NCBI RefSeq assembly: GCF_014633365.1
Contig: NC_068341.1
Span: 19,698,339-19,762,338 of the forward strand
DNA from: Diospyros lotus
Lineage: Eukaryota > Streptophyta > Magnoliopsida > Ericales > Ebenaceae
Direction of reading: 5' to 3'
Length of the DNA: 64,000 nt
The first letter of the stretch is position 1. Each line of letters opens with the position of its first letter. A program made the position numbers and the translations under genes. The notes beneath the pieces are model-generated. The model did no database searches. It was not told where the DNA came from and saw nothing but the letters and a program-made list of their open reading frames with translations. Positions 12,284 through 23,758 of the stretch are shown piece after piece.

Positions 12284-12905
12284 AACTGAGCAGTGATAGA
12301 TAACTTTTCTTGTGTGCTTTAATGCTAATTGATGATCACCCAGTTTGTCATGTAGCTCTTCAAAGGAAATAAAAAAGTCACGTGCACGGATATTGTTGTA
12401 GTGATCTCCTTAAATTTGGAGCTAAGGCTCTTTGAGTATGGTATGAATGAGTTAATCCTCAGTTATTTGTGAGCCTGTTAAAGCAAGAGTTTTAGAGACA
12501 TTTTTCAATGTTTGCATATAATCAACAATGCTTCAATTCTTAGTGGTTATGTTTGTAAGGATCTCTTAAAGTCTCATAATTCGAGTGTGAGACTTACTCG
12601 CATAAGTCCGCTCGAGGCGACTCCATAGATTAGCTGCTAATTCAATAGATGTAATGAGAGGCACTATAGAATCAAACATAGATTCCAAAATGGCATGAAA
12701 GAGAAAATTGTCATGTCATCACCATAACGAGTATGCAGGATTTGGTGAAGTTGTATGACCATCTAAGTTTGCAATAGTGGAGGGAGGACATGGATATGTG
12801 CCATCAATGTAACCCTTGAGATCATAGCCAAACAACATAGATTGAAATTGTACTCTCTAATAGTGGTAATTAAGTTTGGTGAGTTTAAGAGGAAGCTGAG
12901 TAGCT
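12284..12905 (-). pseudogene. Copia gag (UBN2-type) remnant
   Basis: Minus-strand reading gives the middle of a plant copia gag. One stretch resembles 'LWSRLERTYASKSHTRIMRL', followed by a SIVDYMQTLKNVSKTLALTG-like stretch. Internal stops are present. It continues the element whose knuckle lies at 9.8 kb on the other side of the solo LTR. Confidence 0.7.
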
Positions 12906-12910
12906 ACGTT

Positions 12911-13057
12911 GATTAATATAGAGATTACAAGTAACCTTTTTGTGTGAGATCTTCAAAAAGATCTTTTTGTGTGAGATCTTCAAGAGAGAGTTTTGTATTT
13001 TTACATTTTCAATCTCTCTTCTATCCAAGAGAAATACTTGTAATCTCTATATTAATC
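12911..13057. repeat. 23-bp perfect inverted repeat with 101-bp spacer containing a direct repeat
   Basis: The 23 bases at 12911-12933 (GATTAATATAGAGATT...) recur exactly in inverse orientation at 13035-13057. In the spacer a 21-bp stretch (CTTTTTGTGTGAGATCTTC..) occurs twice, starting at 12936 and 12963. The stem resembles the 3' ends of short copia LTRs, so this is probably two LTR ends meeting head to head at the right limit of the minus-strand copia element. Confidence 0.75.
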
Positions 13058-13312
13058 TATTTTTCTCTGGAGAAACCCTTTTACATCTATCGTAAAAGTT
13101 TGTAAAGGTTACACCTAAACCTAAAAAAATAGTTTGGTTGTGATTGATCCAAGTGTAAAAGCTAACTTGTAAAGGTTAAATAGCTGATATTGTTTAAAAG
13201 TTACAAGGTAAAGGAAAAGGTAAAATCTATGTGTTTGCCAAAATCCTTAATGATAAACCAAGGTAGTGGAGTACACTTTGAAAGCTGAACCACGTTAAAT
13301 CTCGTGTGCTGT
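13058..13312 (+). mobile_element. Plus-strand copia LTR fragment, left part
   Basis: Contains the 'ccaaggtagtggagtacactt...gctgaaccac' R-region segment seen in the other copia LTRs here, then stops abruptly at the gypsy-type LTR start (13313). The sequence after that LTR (21283 on: 'gctacattcttac ... ttcacccttt') looks like the missing 3' part. So this is the outermost host of the nested stack. Confidence 0.55.
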
Positions 13313-14368
13313 TGTAACACCCAGGATTTTTATAGAAATGATCCATTTTAGAGATGATGAGATGGATTGAGGATTCAATAAGGAACGGGTGGAGTTCGAG
13401 CAAAATATAGTATGTTTTAAGGAGGTTTTGGGCAAAAGTGTAATTTCTCACAAATTTTTGGAGATCATTTTGGAACAAATAATGGTACCCAAAAATGTAA
13501 GAAGCATTATAGGAATCCTTGGGAATGGAAGGATGGCATTTTGAAGGCCAAAATGAGATTTTCCAAGTTAAGAGGGGTGAGAATGCAAATATGTGAAACT
13601 TTGGGCCGAAGTGTAATTCTTGAAAATCTGCAATGGGCTCACTGGAGAAATGAACTAGCCAAACCGATGGTTGGAGGTAATCATATCAAAAGAGATAAGA
13701 ACGACACGTGGCGACACGAGATTAGTCAAAAAATCTATAAATAAAAACCTTGGGTACCAAGCATTCCAAGTGAGATTTGGCTTGACTTTTGACAAAATTG
13801 AGAGATCCAAATGAGGGAAATGATTCTTAAGAAAGAACGGGAAATTCTGCAAAAAGAAGGAGAGGAATCGGAGAAGAAATGAGGAAGAATGGACTTTGTC
13901 AAAGTTTCCAAAGCTTCATCGGAGTTCGATCCAAAACTGCTAGAGAACAACGAGGTAAGTTTAGTTTTTTGTTATATTCCTATAAAGGGGAAAGAGGGGG
14001 AGCCGTAGGTTCAAACGGAAGTCAAATCAGAGTTAAAACGGAGGAGATATGGCCGAAAAATTGAGTTGTAGTGTCACCATCGCCGGAGAAGACATCGGCG
14101 TGTGCAATACATATGCCACTGCTAGCTCGGTGTGGGCCCTTTCCGAAGGCGTGTGAGGGCGTATCCCAACTCCTTTTTCCCTGCAATTTTACACATAAAT
14201 AAGTTTAATCAATTAGAACAATATTATGTAAAATATTTGATGTTTGGTTTGCAGGAATTGATGTTTTCTACAGAAAAAACGTCGGATCCTCTATTAAGAG
14301 GCAAGCTCCCACTCCTTTATTTATTTTATGCAAGCTCTTAACCTTATCCTAAGTTATTCTCTTTCTTG

Positions 14369-16640
14369 GTTGCATGTAAGTGTGGAGTTCTAACCTAGTC
14401 AAGAGGGGGGGTGAATTGACACCTTTTAAAAACTTTAATGCAAAACTTATGCACATATATATATGAGAAATCAAATTTAATATAAACCAAAATTGTAGTT
14501 GAGAGTACGGGAGCACTTAAATGCTAGATGGATAATATGATATCTGCCAGCTGTGCTAGTATGTGCTTAGATCCAATATACTCTTCAAATTACAACTTGG
14601 TGAAAAACATGTGATTTGAATGCACACAATAACAAGACTTTAAATAAACCAAATGGAATATTGAATGAGTACAAAGAATGATCAATTAAAGCAAATCAGA
14701 ATATAATAGCCAACAAGAATGTAGGCCTTAGGATTTGGCCACACAAAAACAAAAACAAACAAGTATAATCAAGCAAGAATAAGTAAAGAGTGAAGAGAAG
14801 AAGGACACAGCGATTTATAGTGGTTCGACCCTTATGGCTTACATCCACTACCTAAGGATTCCCTTCCTTAGGATTTTCAATCAAATCCACTATATGAAAC
14901 TTTTCTTACAACCACCAAAGCCTTCACTTGGCTTCACCACCACCAAACTATTTTTGGAGTCTCACACTCACTAGTTTGGATTTTGTACGCTCTTTACAAG
15001 ATAGTAGAGATTGAAAAATAGGGTTCTCTCAAAAATAATACAATGAAGTGTAGAGAACTCTCTTAGTTTTCTCTCAAGAAGATAGAGGAAAAGAAAGACT
15101 TAGAGAGAATGAAAATCTTGGCCAATGATGTAGAGAATAATAGGGCTTCCAAAAGTTGTTCCAAAGGCTTCAAGAGATCCTTTTATATAGTGTTAGAGTT
15201 GGCTTTCCTTGATCAATCTCAGCCCTCCATGTGTCAAGTCTTCAAGCCAATCTTAGCCTTTCGTTTTGAATTTTTGATTTACCTTCCATAATCAGCTAAC
15301 TTGATTGATCTTCAAGACCTTTGACTTTTGTAGATCTCCAATCAGCCTTGAATGAGCAAATCAATTCCAATAATGCATGGCTGATTTCAAGGATTAAAAA
15401 TATTATCCAAACCCTTCATAATTCTTGCAAAATCGAAATTAAATAACAAATGATCAATTCTGACTTCTAGTTGATCTTCAAACTCCTTTGATTATGCAAT
15501 TGGCCCCTTAGCTTCCATAACAAGCATAGCTAATTTGAAATTTGAATTTAAACCTCTAAATGGTGTAAAATCCTTCCAAATATTCTCAGATAATGAAGCA
15601 AATTTGTCCAATAATGAAGATATCAATTATAACTTCAAAAGCCCTTAATTGATCAAGTTTCCATACTAAAAAATGTTGACAACAAGAAGAGAATCAATTT
15701 GTGTAGCTGAATATATGCAAGATATCCTTAGAATATTCTCCCATAATGAAGATATCAATTAGCTATAATGAAGATATCAATTAGTCATAATGAGTAGGAT
15801 AATTGATTCCATGATTTGAGTAGAGGATCCTTTTAATGAGATAGAATCAGCAATAAAGGAAAGTAATATCAATCAAGGTTTAACTTTCAAACCTTAATTT
15901 CCTCCATTAATGTTGAATAATAGGGCTAAATCTTTAACTTCTCCATTTGAATGCAATTCAAAAATTCTTCCATATTTAACTAAGTAAAGAAGCTTCTAAG
16001 AACCTTTAAATTTACTCCATGATTCTCTTACCATATTTAGACCAACGAGAAGATGTAACCTTGATGAGTGTGCTCCACGTGGCTGCCATGTCATCAAAAT
16101 GCCACATTAACAATGCCATGTCGCCAAGTTACATATATGGCAACTCCATATAGTGGACTACTCCAATCTCCTCAAAAACTTCCATATATATCTTTTGAAC
16201 TTCCCATATATGAACAAGGATTCAATATATCTTCTAGACTTTCCATTCTAAGAAGAACTTTCCATTCATAGCTCAAATACTCAAATTTCTAGAAAGCTCT
16301 CTAAAAACTTGTTTCCATATATAATGAAATCTCTATATAAGTATAAGAAGTTTCCATATATAACCTGTGTCATGAAATCACTAAAGAATAGCTTTGTAAG
16401 CCTTATGAAGGCTTCATACTTTGTTAGAACATAAAATATAAATTCACATTTACACATGCCAATCATCAATCATCAAAATCTACACTCAACAGTAAGTTCT
16501 CGTTGCGAATCTTCTTCGTATTGTATTCTCTCTTTTGACTGCATGTAAGTTCCCGTTGCAAGTCTTCTTCATATTTTTTCTCTCTTTCGACTGCATGTAA
16601 GTTCCCGTTGCGAGACTTCTTCATATTATTCTCTTTGATG
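14369..16640 (+). repeat. 52-bp minisatellite in the gypsy LTR, split by an insertion
   Basis: Three related units, each with GCATGTAAGTTCCCGTTGCG and a TCTTCTTC-ATATT-TCTCTTT tail, start near 14369 (interrupted), 16539 and 16591. The first unit is split after GCATGTAAG by the solo LTR at 14381-16491. Confidence 0.7.
14381..16491 (-). mobile_element. Copia-type solo LTR, minus strand
   Basis: This 2.11-kb unit reads on the minus strand from TGTTGAGTGTAG to GAACTCCACA, with GTAAG as a perfect 5-bp TSD (14376-14380 and 16492-16496). On the minus strand it has the AATTCACCCCCCCTCTTGAC terminus and a 'ccttaggtagtggatgtaag ... gaaccactataaatcg' R-like segment. It has no internal region. It inserted into the 52-bp minisatellite of the surrounding gypsy-type LTR. 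Confidence 0.88.
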
Positions 16641-17914
16641 TGAACAATCTAATCGGGTTTATTTATTTAGCCTGTAACGTAAATTCTAGTTGAGTCAAAC
16701 TTATAATCTAAACGAGGGTTTTGATTCGCCCTCAAATTCTTCAGGAATGACGCTTTATTATTAGGTTTAGTTTACGCAAGGAATTGTGTCTCCTTGCGAA
16801 AGGAATGTTATGTATGGGCTTATGGGTGTTTAAGGGTATAGGGTAAAAAGCTACTGGTTGTCGATCGTTAGGTCGTGATAGTCGCTCGTTGGATGTATGG
16901 ACACCAACTATCGGTCGTTGTGACAAGTCACAGATGAGCCAGGAAAAATGGTACTGCCAGTCACCCACTTTGTTTATTGTGCATGTCATGTCATTATTGT
17001 AACACATGGGGGTTGGGTTGCATTTATTGGGGGAAACATACTCTATGTGTGTGGGGAAGTGTGCGCATTTGCATGACCCGGTTAGCCTAAGTGCCAACTT
17101 GGGTATACTGGGTGAGTATATACATTTAGAGCATTTCGCACGTGTGTGTTCCTATGTGGGAGTAGCATGGCCTGATGCTTAGTTTATGGGGGCCTTGTCA
17201 TCACGTTTATGCTGCAAAGGCCATTGCATTTCTTACGTATTGTATTACATGGTAAGGAATAGTGACTAACATGAGGGAGCATAAGACAGTGGGGATGATC
17301 CCCCAGCAGCAACATGTTACGATGATGATATGTTATGATGATAATAGGAAAAGGCGATATGTTATGAATGACAGGAAAAACCAAATAATGTGATCAGGAT
17401 TAATGATATGATAGCCTATATTGGGTTGCTAATAGGTTTGTATGCGGGACTTGGGTGCCAATATGTGTATCTTATGTGGGCCCTAAGGACTGTATACGTG
17501 ATGCTTACTTTATGTTTATGCATTTAGAGCTAATACACTACACGAAATGTTGCTACATGGGCATGAAACACATAGGGTGTGGGGAAAATTTTATTCTTAA
17601 CCTGTTGCCTTCATACTGTTATGCTTGCGAGTCTTGCGGCTCATGTTTGCTTGCGCCATTCCAGGTAAGGGTTAGGCTTCCAATATTAGCGAGTTAGAAG
17701 GTGCTCAAGGTGGGGGTTAAACATGTACAGAGCTGTCTCGACCATAAGATCCTGGTGGTGTCTTCTTGTTGCAAATATTTTAATAGGGTAACATGTTAGC
17801 TTCGGTACTACTTAGTGTAATCGACCCTAATGTATGGCTAAGGTTGTAAAAGATGATGTATGTGGTGGTAATAGAGCTCAGTTATTGTAATACCCAAAGA
17901 GTCCAGAGAAGGGT

Positions 17915-20471
17915 TGTAATACCCGAGAAATTCGAAAGGACTCAAAGGTAATTTATCTTAGGGAAAAAATGAAATTTAAGGATAAATTGAGGATATAACG
18001 GTAATTTATTACCGTATGGACGATCGAATCGACTGTTGGGAGTGCCCTGGAGCCGAGATATCAAAGGAAAATGATGTGGCATTAACAAGCACCCCGAGAT
18101 ATGATTTATACCATCAAAAGAAATAAGATCAGGAACAGTTTTCGATACAGCTAAAATGCAGCTGCCAATTAGGCTGCAATACCAAATTGTTATAGACGAC
18201 TTCTCGAAAGTCAACAGAAGCTTGAGAGGGCTTCAATTTTTCATAAGGAACAACCCTTCAGTGGTTTTAGGAAGAAACGAAGAGGTTTAGGGCCAAAACG
18301 AAGATTCGAGCCTAAGTGCAATTTTTTGAAATTGCTAGAGAGAGATCGAAACGATATTTTTTCGGAATCCTCAGGGGTCAAAATGATGTTTTAGGACTTG
18401 AGGGACTTATAGGCAATTATCAAAAGTCAAGAGGCTTGGTGAAATGAGCCAAAGTTTGAGGGGCCAAAGTGTAATTTTAAGAAAATCTCCAAACAACCAT
18501 GGCCGACCAACCCATCAGATCACCGAAATTGGCTACCGGGATGGCACGAGGGTTGCTCAGGGAGCATCTTTTGTAAAGGGCTGGCCGACAACGGCCAATG
18601 GGTTGGCCAGAAAAGCAAAAGAAAGCGGCCGAAAGTTGACCGAATTTTTCGTGCGCCTGCCACTCCTTTTTCTGGTCGAATAAGGTTTGCTTGAGGTCGA
18701 TCCAGGGGCTGGTGAAGCTCTAAAGGAAGTGGGTCGAGTGGCCAAAGGCATTTGAGGCATCGAGGATGCCTATAAATAGGGGTTCTTGATAACCAAAAAT
18801 GAAGAAAGTTTGGTTTCAAAATTGGCTGCGATATTGAAAGAATTGAGGCTCGAGAATATGGGGCTTTTGAAGCCCATGAGGTGTAGAGCATATCTAGAAA
18901 CTTTGGAGCGTTTTGGTGGTCGTTTGATGGCCGTTCGAGAGCTCGCTGGAAAATGAGGCGGACGACCAAGCCGAGGCTTTGGCCGCCCGATTGAGGCACC
19001 TTTGGTGCTTGTTTCGGGCATCAAGACATGCCATTTGGATCTACTAGACGAGGGGAATCAAAAGGTGGAGTCAGCCTAGAACGCCGCACGACCGTCGCCG
19101 GAGAAGACGACCGGCGCGTGCCGGTCACGCGCTGCACCTCACATGCCCCCAGTCGCCCTAGCACGTGCAGGCATGTGCAGGCGCGTGGGGCTCGGGAAAA
19201 TTCTGAAAAAAAATGTGGAAAAATCAGGAAAATTATTTTATGGAGGTTTGTGCAAAAAAATTAGGATTTGGGATTCCCGATGTCTCGATTTTAGCACCAA
19301 AGAATCTCATTTTGCGTGAAAACGCAACATCCGGGTAAGTCCAGTATTTTTCCCTTGAAGTTTATAACCCATAATAAATTGTTGTGAAATTAGATTTGAG
19401 AAAATAGTCCTGAGGTATTTATTGGAATTTTTGGAAAGGAAAATGAAAGAAAATGAAGGAAAAATGAAATAAGTGGAATATTGAGGATATTTAGTGATTA
19501 AATATCATTTTGATGATTGAGGTGATTGAGATGATGTGATTAGTGCAACTTTTGAGAGTTGGCACGAGAATTGAGGTCAGGTACGCATATCGAGGCAATG
19601 CATGCTTTTCAAGGTGTCTTGATCTTTAGGGAAAATGTGAATTTTCCTATCATAACTATGGTTTTGTGAGTGGTTTTCTCCCAAGAACACATGTTCATGA
19701 TATGTTTGTCATATATGCATGTTGTTATGAATGCAATATTTATTTTTCTTATATTGCATGGAAAGTCGTGATAATTGCATGACATGATATTATTGTCATA
19801 TTGATATTTGTGCATGGGAATGGGATGTCGCCCCCAGAGTGTAGCCGTAATTCCCCTAGGGCAATGATGGAATAACGTTAGGCTTATCTTGCAAAGGTTC
19901 GGGATTTACCTAGGATTTTGTACCAGGCTGATGAGCCTAGGAAGTTACATTAAGGGCAAATGTTATTCATATATCACATCATGCATTCATATATATGTTT
20001 TGGACCCTCACTAGAAGTTTCATCTTCTAATGGATTATACCCCTGGAATATTCAACGTTCCAGTTTAGACTTGCAGCTCAGGCAAGGAGCAGGTTGAGAT
20101 ATGTCGGCATGTGATGGCGTGGCTGATGGATTCAGCGAGCTGACTCGGATATGTTTTAACTGATGTTTTATTTATGATTAACCTTGTTAGAATATTATGG
20201 AATCTCCATGTATTTATGTATTTCAATATTGAGGATATGATGTTAACTATGGTATGGATTTTTATGTTATAAATAAAGTGAACTGATTATGTACCATATC
20301 AGGTTTCGATTATCGCTTCCGCATTTTTAATGATTTACTGGGGGGGTTTTGTTGGAACTCGGTACTTAAGGTTTAAGTTATGTACCGAGAAAGAAAGAAA
20401 AAAAATAATTTATATATATTTTGGGCCCCAGCATAGTGACACGCTCAGTAAGAGAAAAACGGGGTGTTACA
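17915..20471 (+). mobile_element. Gypsy-type solo LTR inside the Cassandra 5' LTR
   Basis: 2,557 bp from TGTAATACCCGAG to GGGTGTTACA, with the 5-bp TSD AGGGT at 17910-17914 and 20472-20476. TATA box TATAAATA at 18771-18778. Open stretches such as 18520-18999 on minus (159 codons) look like GC-rich LTR sequence, not genes. A solo LTR inside a TRIM inside another LTR makes it the most recent insertion of this stack. Confidence 0.92.
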
Positions 20472-20672
20472 AGGGTAGTATATATCGAAGATAAGTAAGG
20501 AAGGAAATAACACCAACTGTATACCTTTTGGGCTGAATGTTGGCAAAGAATTCCCGGGTTAAGTGTACTTAAGCTGGAGTTCAAGGATGGGTGACCTCCT
20601 GGGAAGTTCGCTTAGACCCATTAGGGTAAGTTGTTCCGATCCTTTCTATCGCTCGATGCGGGATGTTACAGG

Positions 20673-20684
20673 TGGTATCAGAGC
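20673..20684 (+). promoter_or_regulatory. Primer binding site of Cassandra copy B (initiator Met tRNA)
   Basis: TGGTATCAGAGC, two bases after the end of the 5' LTR, is the standard plant copia/TRIM primer site complementary to the 3' end of initiator methionine tRNA. Confidence 0.9.
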
Positions 20685-21282
20685 TGACCCTTGGAGAAGG
20701 CTATCCGATGAGGGTGAGGAGTGGCACAGGGGCCAGAGGGCCTAAACAAGGAGCGACTCCTGGCAAGCTTCTAGGATGACAGCCTCCAAAGGGGAGAAGA
20801 TATGGGGCCAGTTGTAAGGTCGCATGATGAGAACGTTATGTGCTCAAACGAGGGAGAATGTAATACCCAAATAGCCCAGAGAATAGTAGTATATATCGAG
20901 GATGAGTAAGGAAGAAAATAACACCAGTTAGATACCTTTTGGGCTGAATGTTGGCAAAGAATTCTCGGGTTAAGCGTGTTTGAGCTTGGGAAGCTTAAGG
21001 ATGGGTGACCCCCTAGGAAGTTTGCGTAGGCCCATCAGGGTAAGTTGTTCCGATCCTTCTTATGGATCAATGCAGGATGTTACAGTTATCATATATGTGT
21101 TTGATGGCTTTTGTATTTTCATTAAGACTCTAGTAGATGCCAACCATTATGACGCTTCCTCTTGAATTCCTCGATCGGGATTTCCAAGGAAGAGGTCACC
21201 ATGAGTTTTTAGTAACCATGCTAATGTCGCATCCTTCAAAAAAGTTATATATAAATATTAACCATAAAATGGGGGTGTTACA

Positions 21283-22270
21283 GCTACATTCTTACTTTTT
21301 TTATATTCTTATTTTATTTCAATTATTTAATTTTTTAAGGGTGAACAAGGTTTAATTCACCCTTTCCTAAACTAACAATTTCATAGAATTTTACAACCTT
21401 TTCAAAGTAATTCTCAAAATTAATGACCACAAAATTACTTTCCCAAATCATTCAAAGTATTAGAATTTTAATAATTATACTAATACCTCAAAACTTTCAA
21501 ATGATCATCAGTCAAGTCAATTCTAAAACTTTTCCTCAAAAATTAATTTGCTAAAATTTCATAAAAATTTGATAATTACTAACACTCAAATTTTTAAATT
21601 ACTCATTAATGTATTTATTTGATGAATTTTCTTAGAAATGAACACTCTAAAAAGTTCTATAAAATTTTAGAATGTTACAATACTTGAAGCAATGTTAGCC
21701 AAAAATTTATAGAATGGTTGAAAAGCTCAAGTTTCATTAAGAGAATAAAGAAATGGGGTCATTGGAGCTGATGGATGATGGAGGGATCAAAGGGTGGCAA
21801 TAAGCTCGACAAAGGATGGAAATGGCAAATAGAGAATGAAAGAAAGAGAGAAAATGGAGATAGGAGACATAAAAGGAAATAAGAAGATATAAGCTCTTGA
21901 TAGCGAAGGGGGAAAAGATTGAATAGAGGGGTTGTAATGGTGGCAATGTTTGAGGGTTGTAATGGTGGTAACAAAAAAGACTTTTAACAATCAGAATGAG
22001 GAAGAAAGTAAAAAATGAACAAAGATGAGAGATAATCTAAAGAAGCCATAAAACAAAGATATTGTGGTGAGAAGTCAATGAAGATGATGGCCACTAGTTG
22101 CTTGGAGAAAACGAGACATACAAGGTTTAGGGTAGTAGGGTGCGTACAAGTAGAGGGTGATATTTATTGTTAAAGAGTCAAAGAGTTGATATAAATCAAA
22201 GGGAGTTATGAGGCATTATATTGGGGTCTTACTTTTATAAAGTTTAACACTATAAAACTATAAATAAATT
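21283..22270. other. AT-rich spacer, partly copia LTR end
   Basis: The first ~100 bp look like the displaced 3' end of the copia LTR fragment ('ttaattcaccctttcctaaactaaca'). The rest is AT-rich with purine-rich minus-strand ORFs at 21737-21990 made of low-complexity codons. I see no gene. Confidence 0.5.
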
Positions 22271-23755
22271 CTATGCGTAAATAGGTGGACCATTCTAGCC
22301 CGATCGAGCCTAGCCCAGTAAAAGTCCAAGACCCCTACCGACCTTCTGGCCTAATCTCGACCATCTTTCTACCTGTCAGTGATCACCTCTGTACCTTCAA
22401 CACTCCTGTGCCCGCTCTAGATTTCATCCTCATTAATAGTAGATCTTATCTGCATTTAATGAAGATCCATTTGGCACCATGCCACCATTAGGGAGCCCCG
22501 TCGATGCCGAATATCCAGTCACATCACCATACAACGCCTAATGCAAACATGCATGCAGGAAAATCTCTTCTCATTCTATATAAATCAGCTCTATCAAGAG
22601 TCAAGGTATATTCTTTTCGAGCCTATTGATATTCTGCCAATTTTCTTTCTTACTTACTTGAATGTCTGAGTACTTACAAGTGCCAGCCACCCTCCCACCC
22701 CTACCATGCCGATCGTTGAACTCTATTTCCTGTCGTTGCAACCTTACGTCTGATCACCCCTTTTGCTGGAAGGAACAATAGCAATTTTTTGAAAGTTTGT
22801 TGTCGACCAGCCATGGTATCGCGCGAAGGCATTGGTAGCCAGGCATGGTGTTGGTGATGACGAATAAGAACACAACAAAGATTGTAGAGGGATAACGCCA
22901 AGGGAAAAGAGATGAAAGGTGTAGTGGCATTGAAACTTTAATGGGCCCTCTTGCCTCATGGGCTGGCTATTTGAAGACCCATGGCCCCTTTTTTTATCCT
23001 AAAATATTTTATTTATTATGTTTTTTTTTTGAATATTCAAGTTATTTTATTTGATAATTTGTTTTTGGATTATTTATTTTTTAAAAAAAATAGTATTAAT
23101 TTGAAACATTAAAACCTTAACATTGTAAAAAAAACATAGTTGAAAATACAAAATAATTATTAGGGATAAATTATTCTTAAAGTATTTTTAAATTTTATAT
23201 AAATTGGTTGGGTAATAAGTATTCAATAATGGGTTGGGTGCCCATTATCTGATAGTGAGAAAGGGAGATTGAGTAGAAGACTTGGGGACAAGAATAAGAA
23301 TGGAGATGGGGAGGGAAAATGTAACGTGGAGATGAAGAGAAGAAGTAATGATTTAAGTATAAATCGCACCCATGCCTGGTTTGAGAGATCGTTTCCCTGG
23401 GTTTGTAGGAGTCGGAAAGAAAACAAACAGAATGAATACAAGCAAAGTGCTCCAAAGCCCGCCCTCGCCAACGAAAATGCAGCATTACCTTCAATGTGCA
23501 GAATAAGTTCTGGTTGGGAAGTAATGTACTGCAAATGTAGCCTGTCCCCATCAAATCTCAACCTACATGATCTCATCAATAGGAAAATTAATGGAAGAAA
23601 AACAAAAATCCCCATTTTGAAAAGTTGCTAACTGTCATGAAACTAGAGCTTATAGTTTTTTTTTAAAAAAAAAAAGAAAAAAAATGATATTTTTAGAAAC
23701 TGTAGGGGCGACTATGTAAAAAGATTCTCTAATTTTCATGATCTAGGGCTTGCAT
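22271..23755. other. Spacer with an LTR-like promoter segment; no gene recognised
   Basis: 22285-22640 has a CATTCTATATAAATCAGC box and C-rich flanks like a gypsy LTR U3/R fragment, with no matching partner. 22980-23220 is A+T-rich. 23195-23631 has overlapping open stretches of 119, 130 and 120 codons on both strands, none with a motif I recognise. Overlap on both strands argues against real coding. Confidence 0.4.
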
Positions 23756-23758
23756 TAA

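Larger units (their letters stand above)
5849..12910 (-). mobile_element. Decayed Ty1/copia element, minus strand, split by two insertions
   Basis: Minus-strand copia domains run from right to left: gag (12284-12900), zinc knuckle (about 9824-9880), gag-pre-integrase (8640-9131), integrase (8009-8640), RT with YVDD codons at 6958-6969, and RNase H (6290-6571). Frameshifts and stops are frequent. A Cassandra element (9132-9763) and a solo LTR (10086-12278) interrupt it. Short LTR remnants flank it: 5850-6010 holds a minus-strand AATAAACACAC segment and a (CA)n tract. The LTR limits are not certain. Confidence 0.75.
17886..21084 (+). mobile_element. Cassandra TRIM element, copy B, 5' LTR split by a solo LTR
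   Basis: The LTRs start TGTAATACCC and end GATGTTACA. The 5' LTR is 17886-17914 plus 20477-20670, the internal region 20671-20858 (188 bp) and the 3' LTR 20859-21084. A perfect initiator-Met tRNA primer site, TGGTATCAGAGC, lies at 20673-20684, and a purine tract (ACGAGGGAGAA) precedes the 3' LTR. The 5S-like segment (TTAAG..., GGATGGGTGACCTCCTGGGA) is present in both LTRs. GTTAT flanks the element on both sides (17881-17885 and 21085-21089). Nothing codes for protein, so mobility would need enzymes from other elements. Confidence 0.92.
13313..21282 (+). mobile_element. Gypsy-type solo LTR with two later insertions
   Basis: Starts TGTAACACCC (13313) and ends GGTGTTACA (21282). After subtracting the minus-strand solo LTR (14381-16491) and the Cassandra unit (17886-21084) with their TSDs, about 2.65 kb remains, close to the 2,557 bp of the complete solo LTR at 17915. 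It has a plus-strand TATA box (TATAAATA, 13736-13743). The flanks GCTGT and GCTAC share three of five bases, so the TSD is weak. No gag or pol belongs to it. Short ORFs inside are not credible genes. Confidence 0.65.

Noticed and set aside
18520..18999. 159-codon minus-strand ORF
   Set aside because: Lies wholly within the solo LTR 17915-20471 and has no known motif; the LTR limits and TSD explain the sequence.
23195..23631. Overlapping 119-, 130- and 120-codon ORFs
   Set aside because: They overlap on both strands, have no motif or splice context, and none resembles a plant protein known to me.
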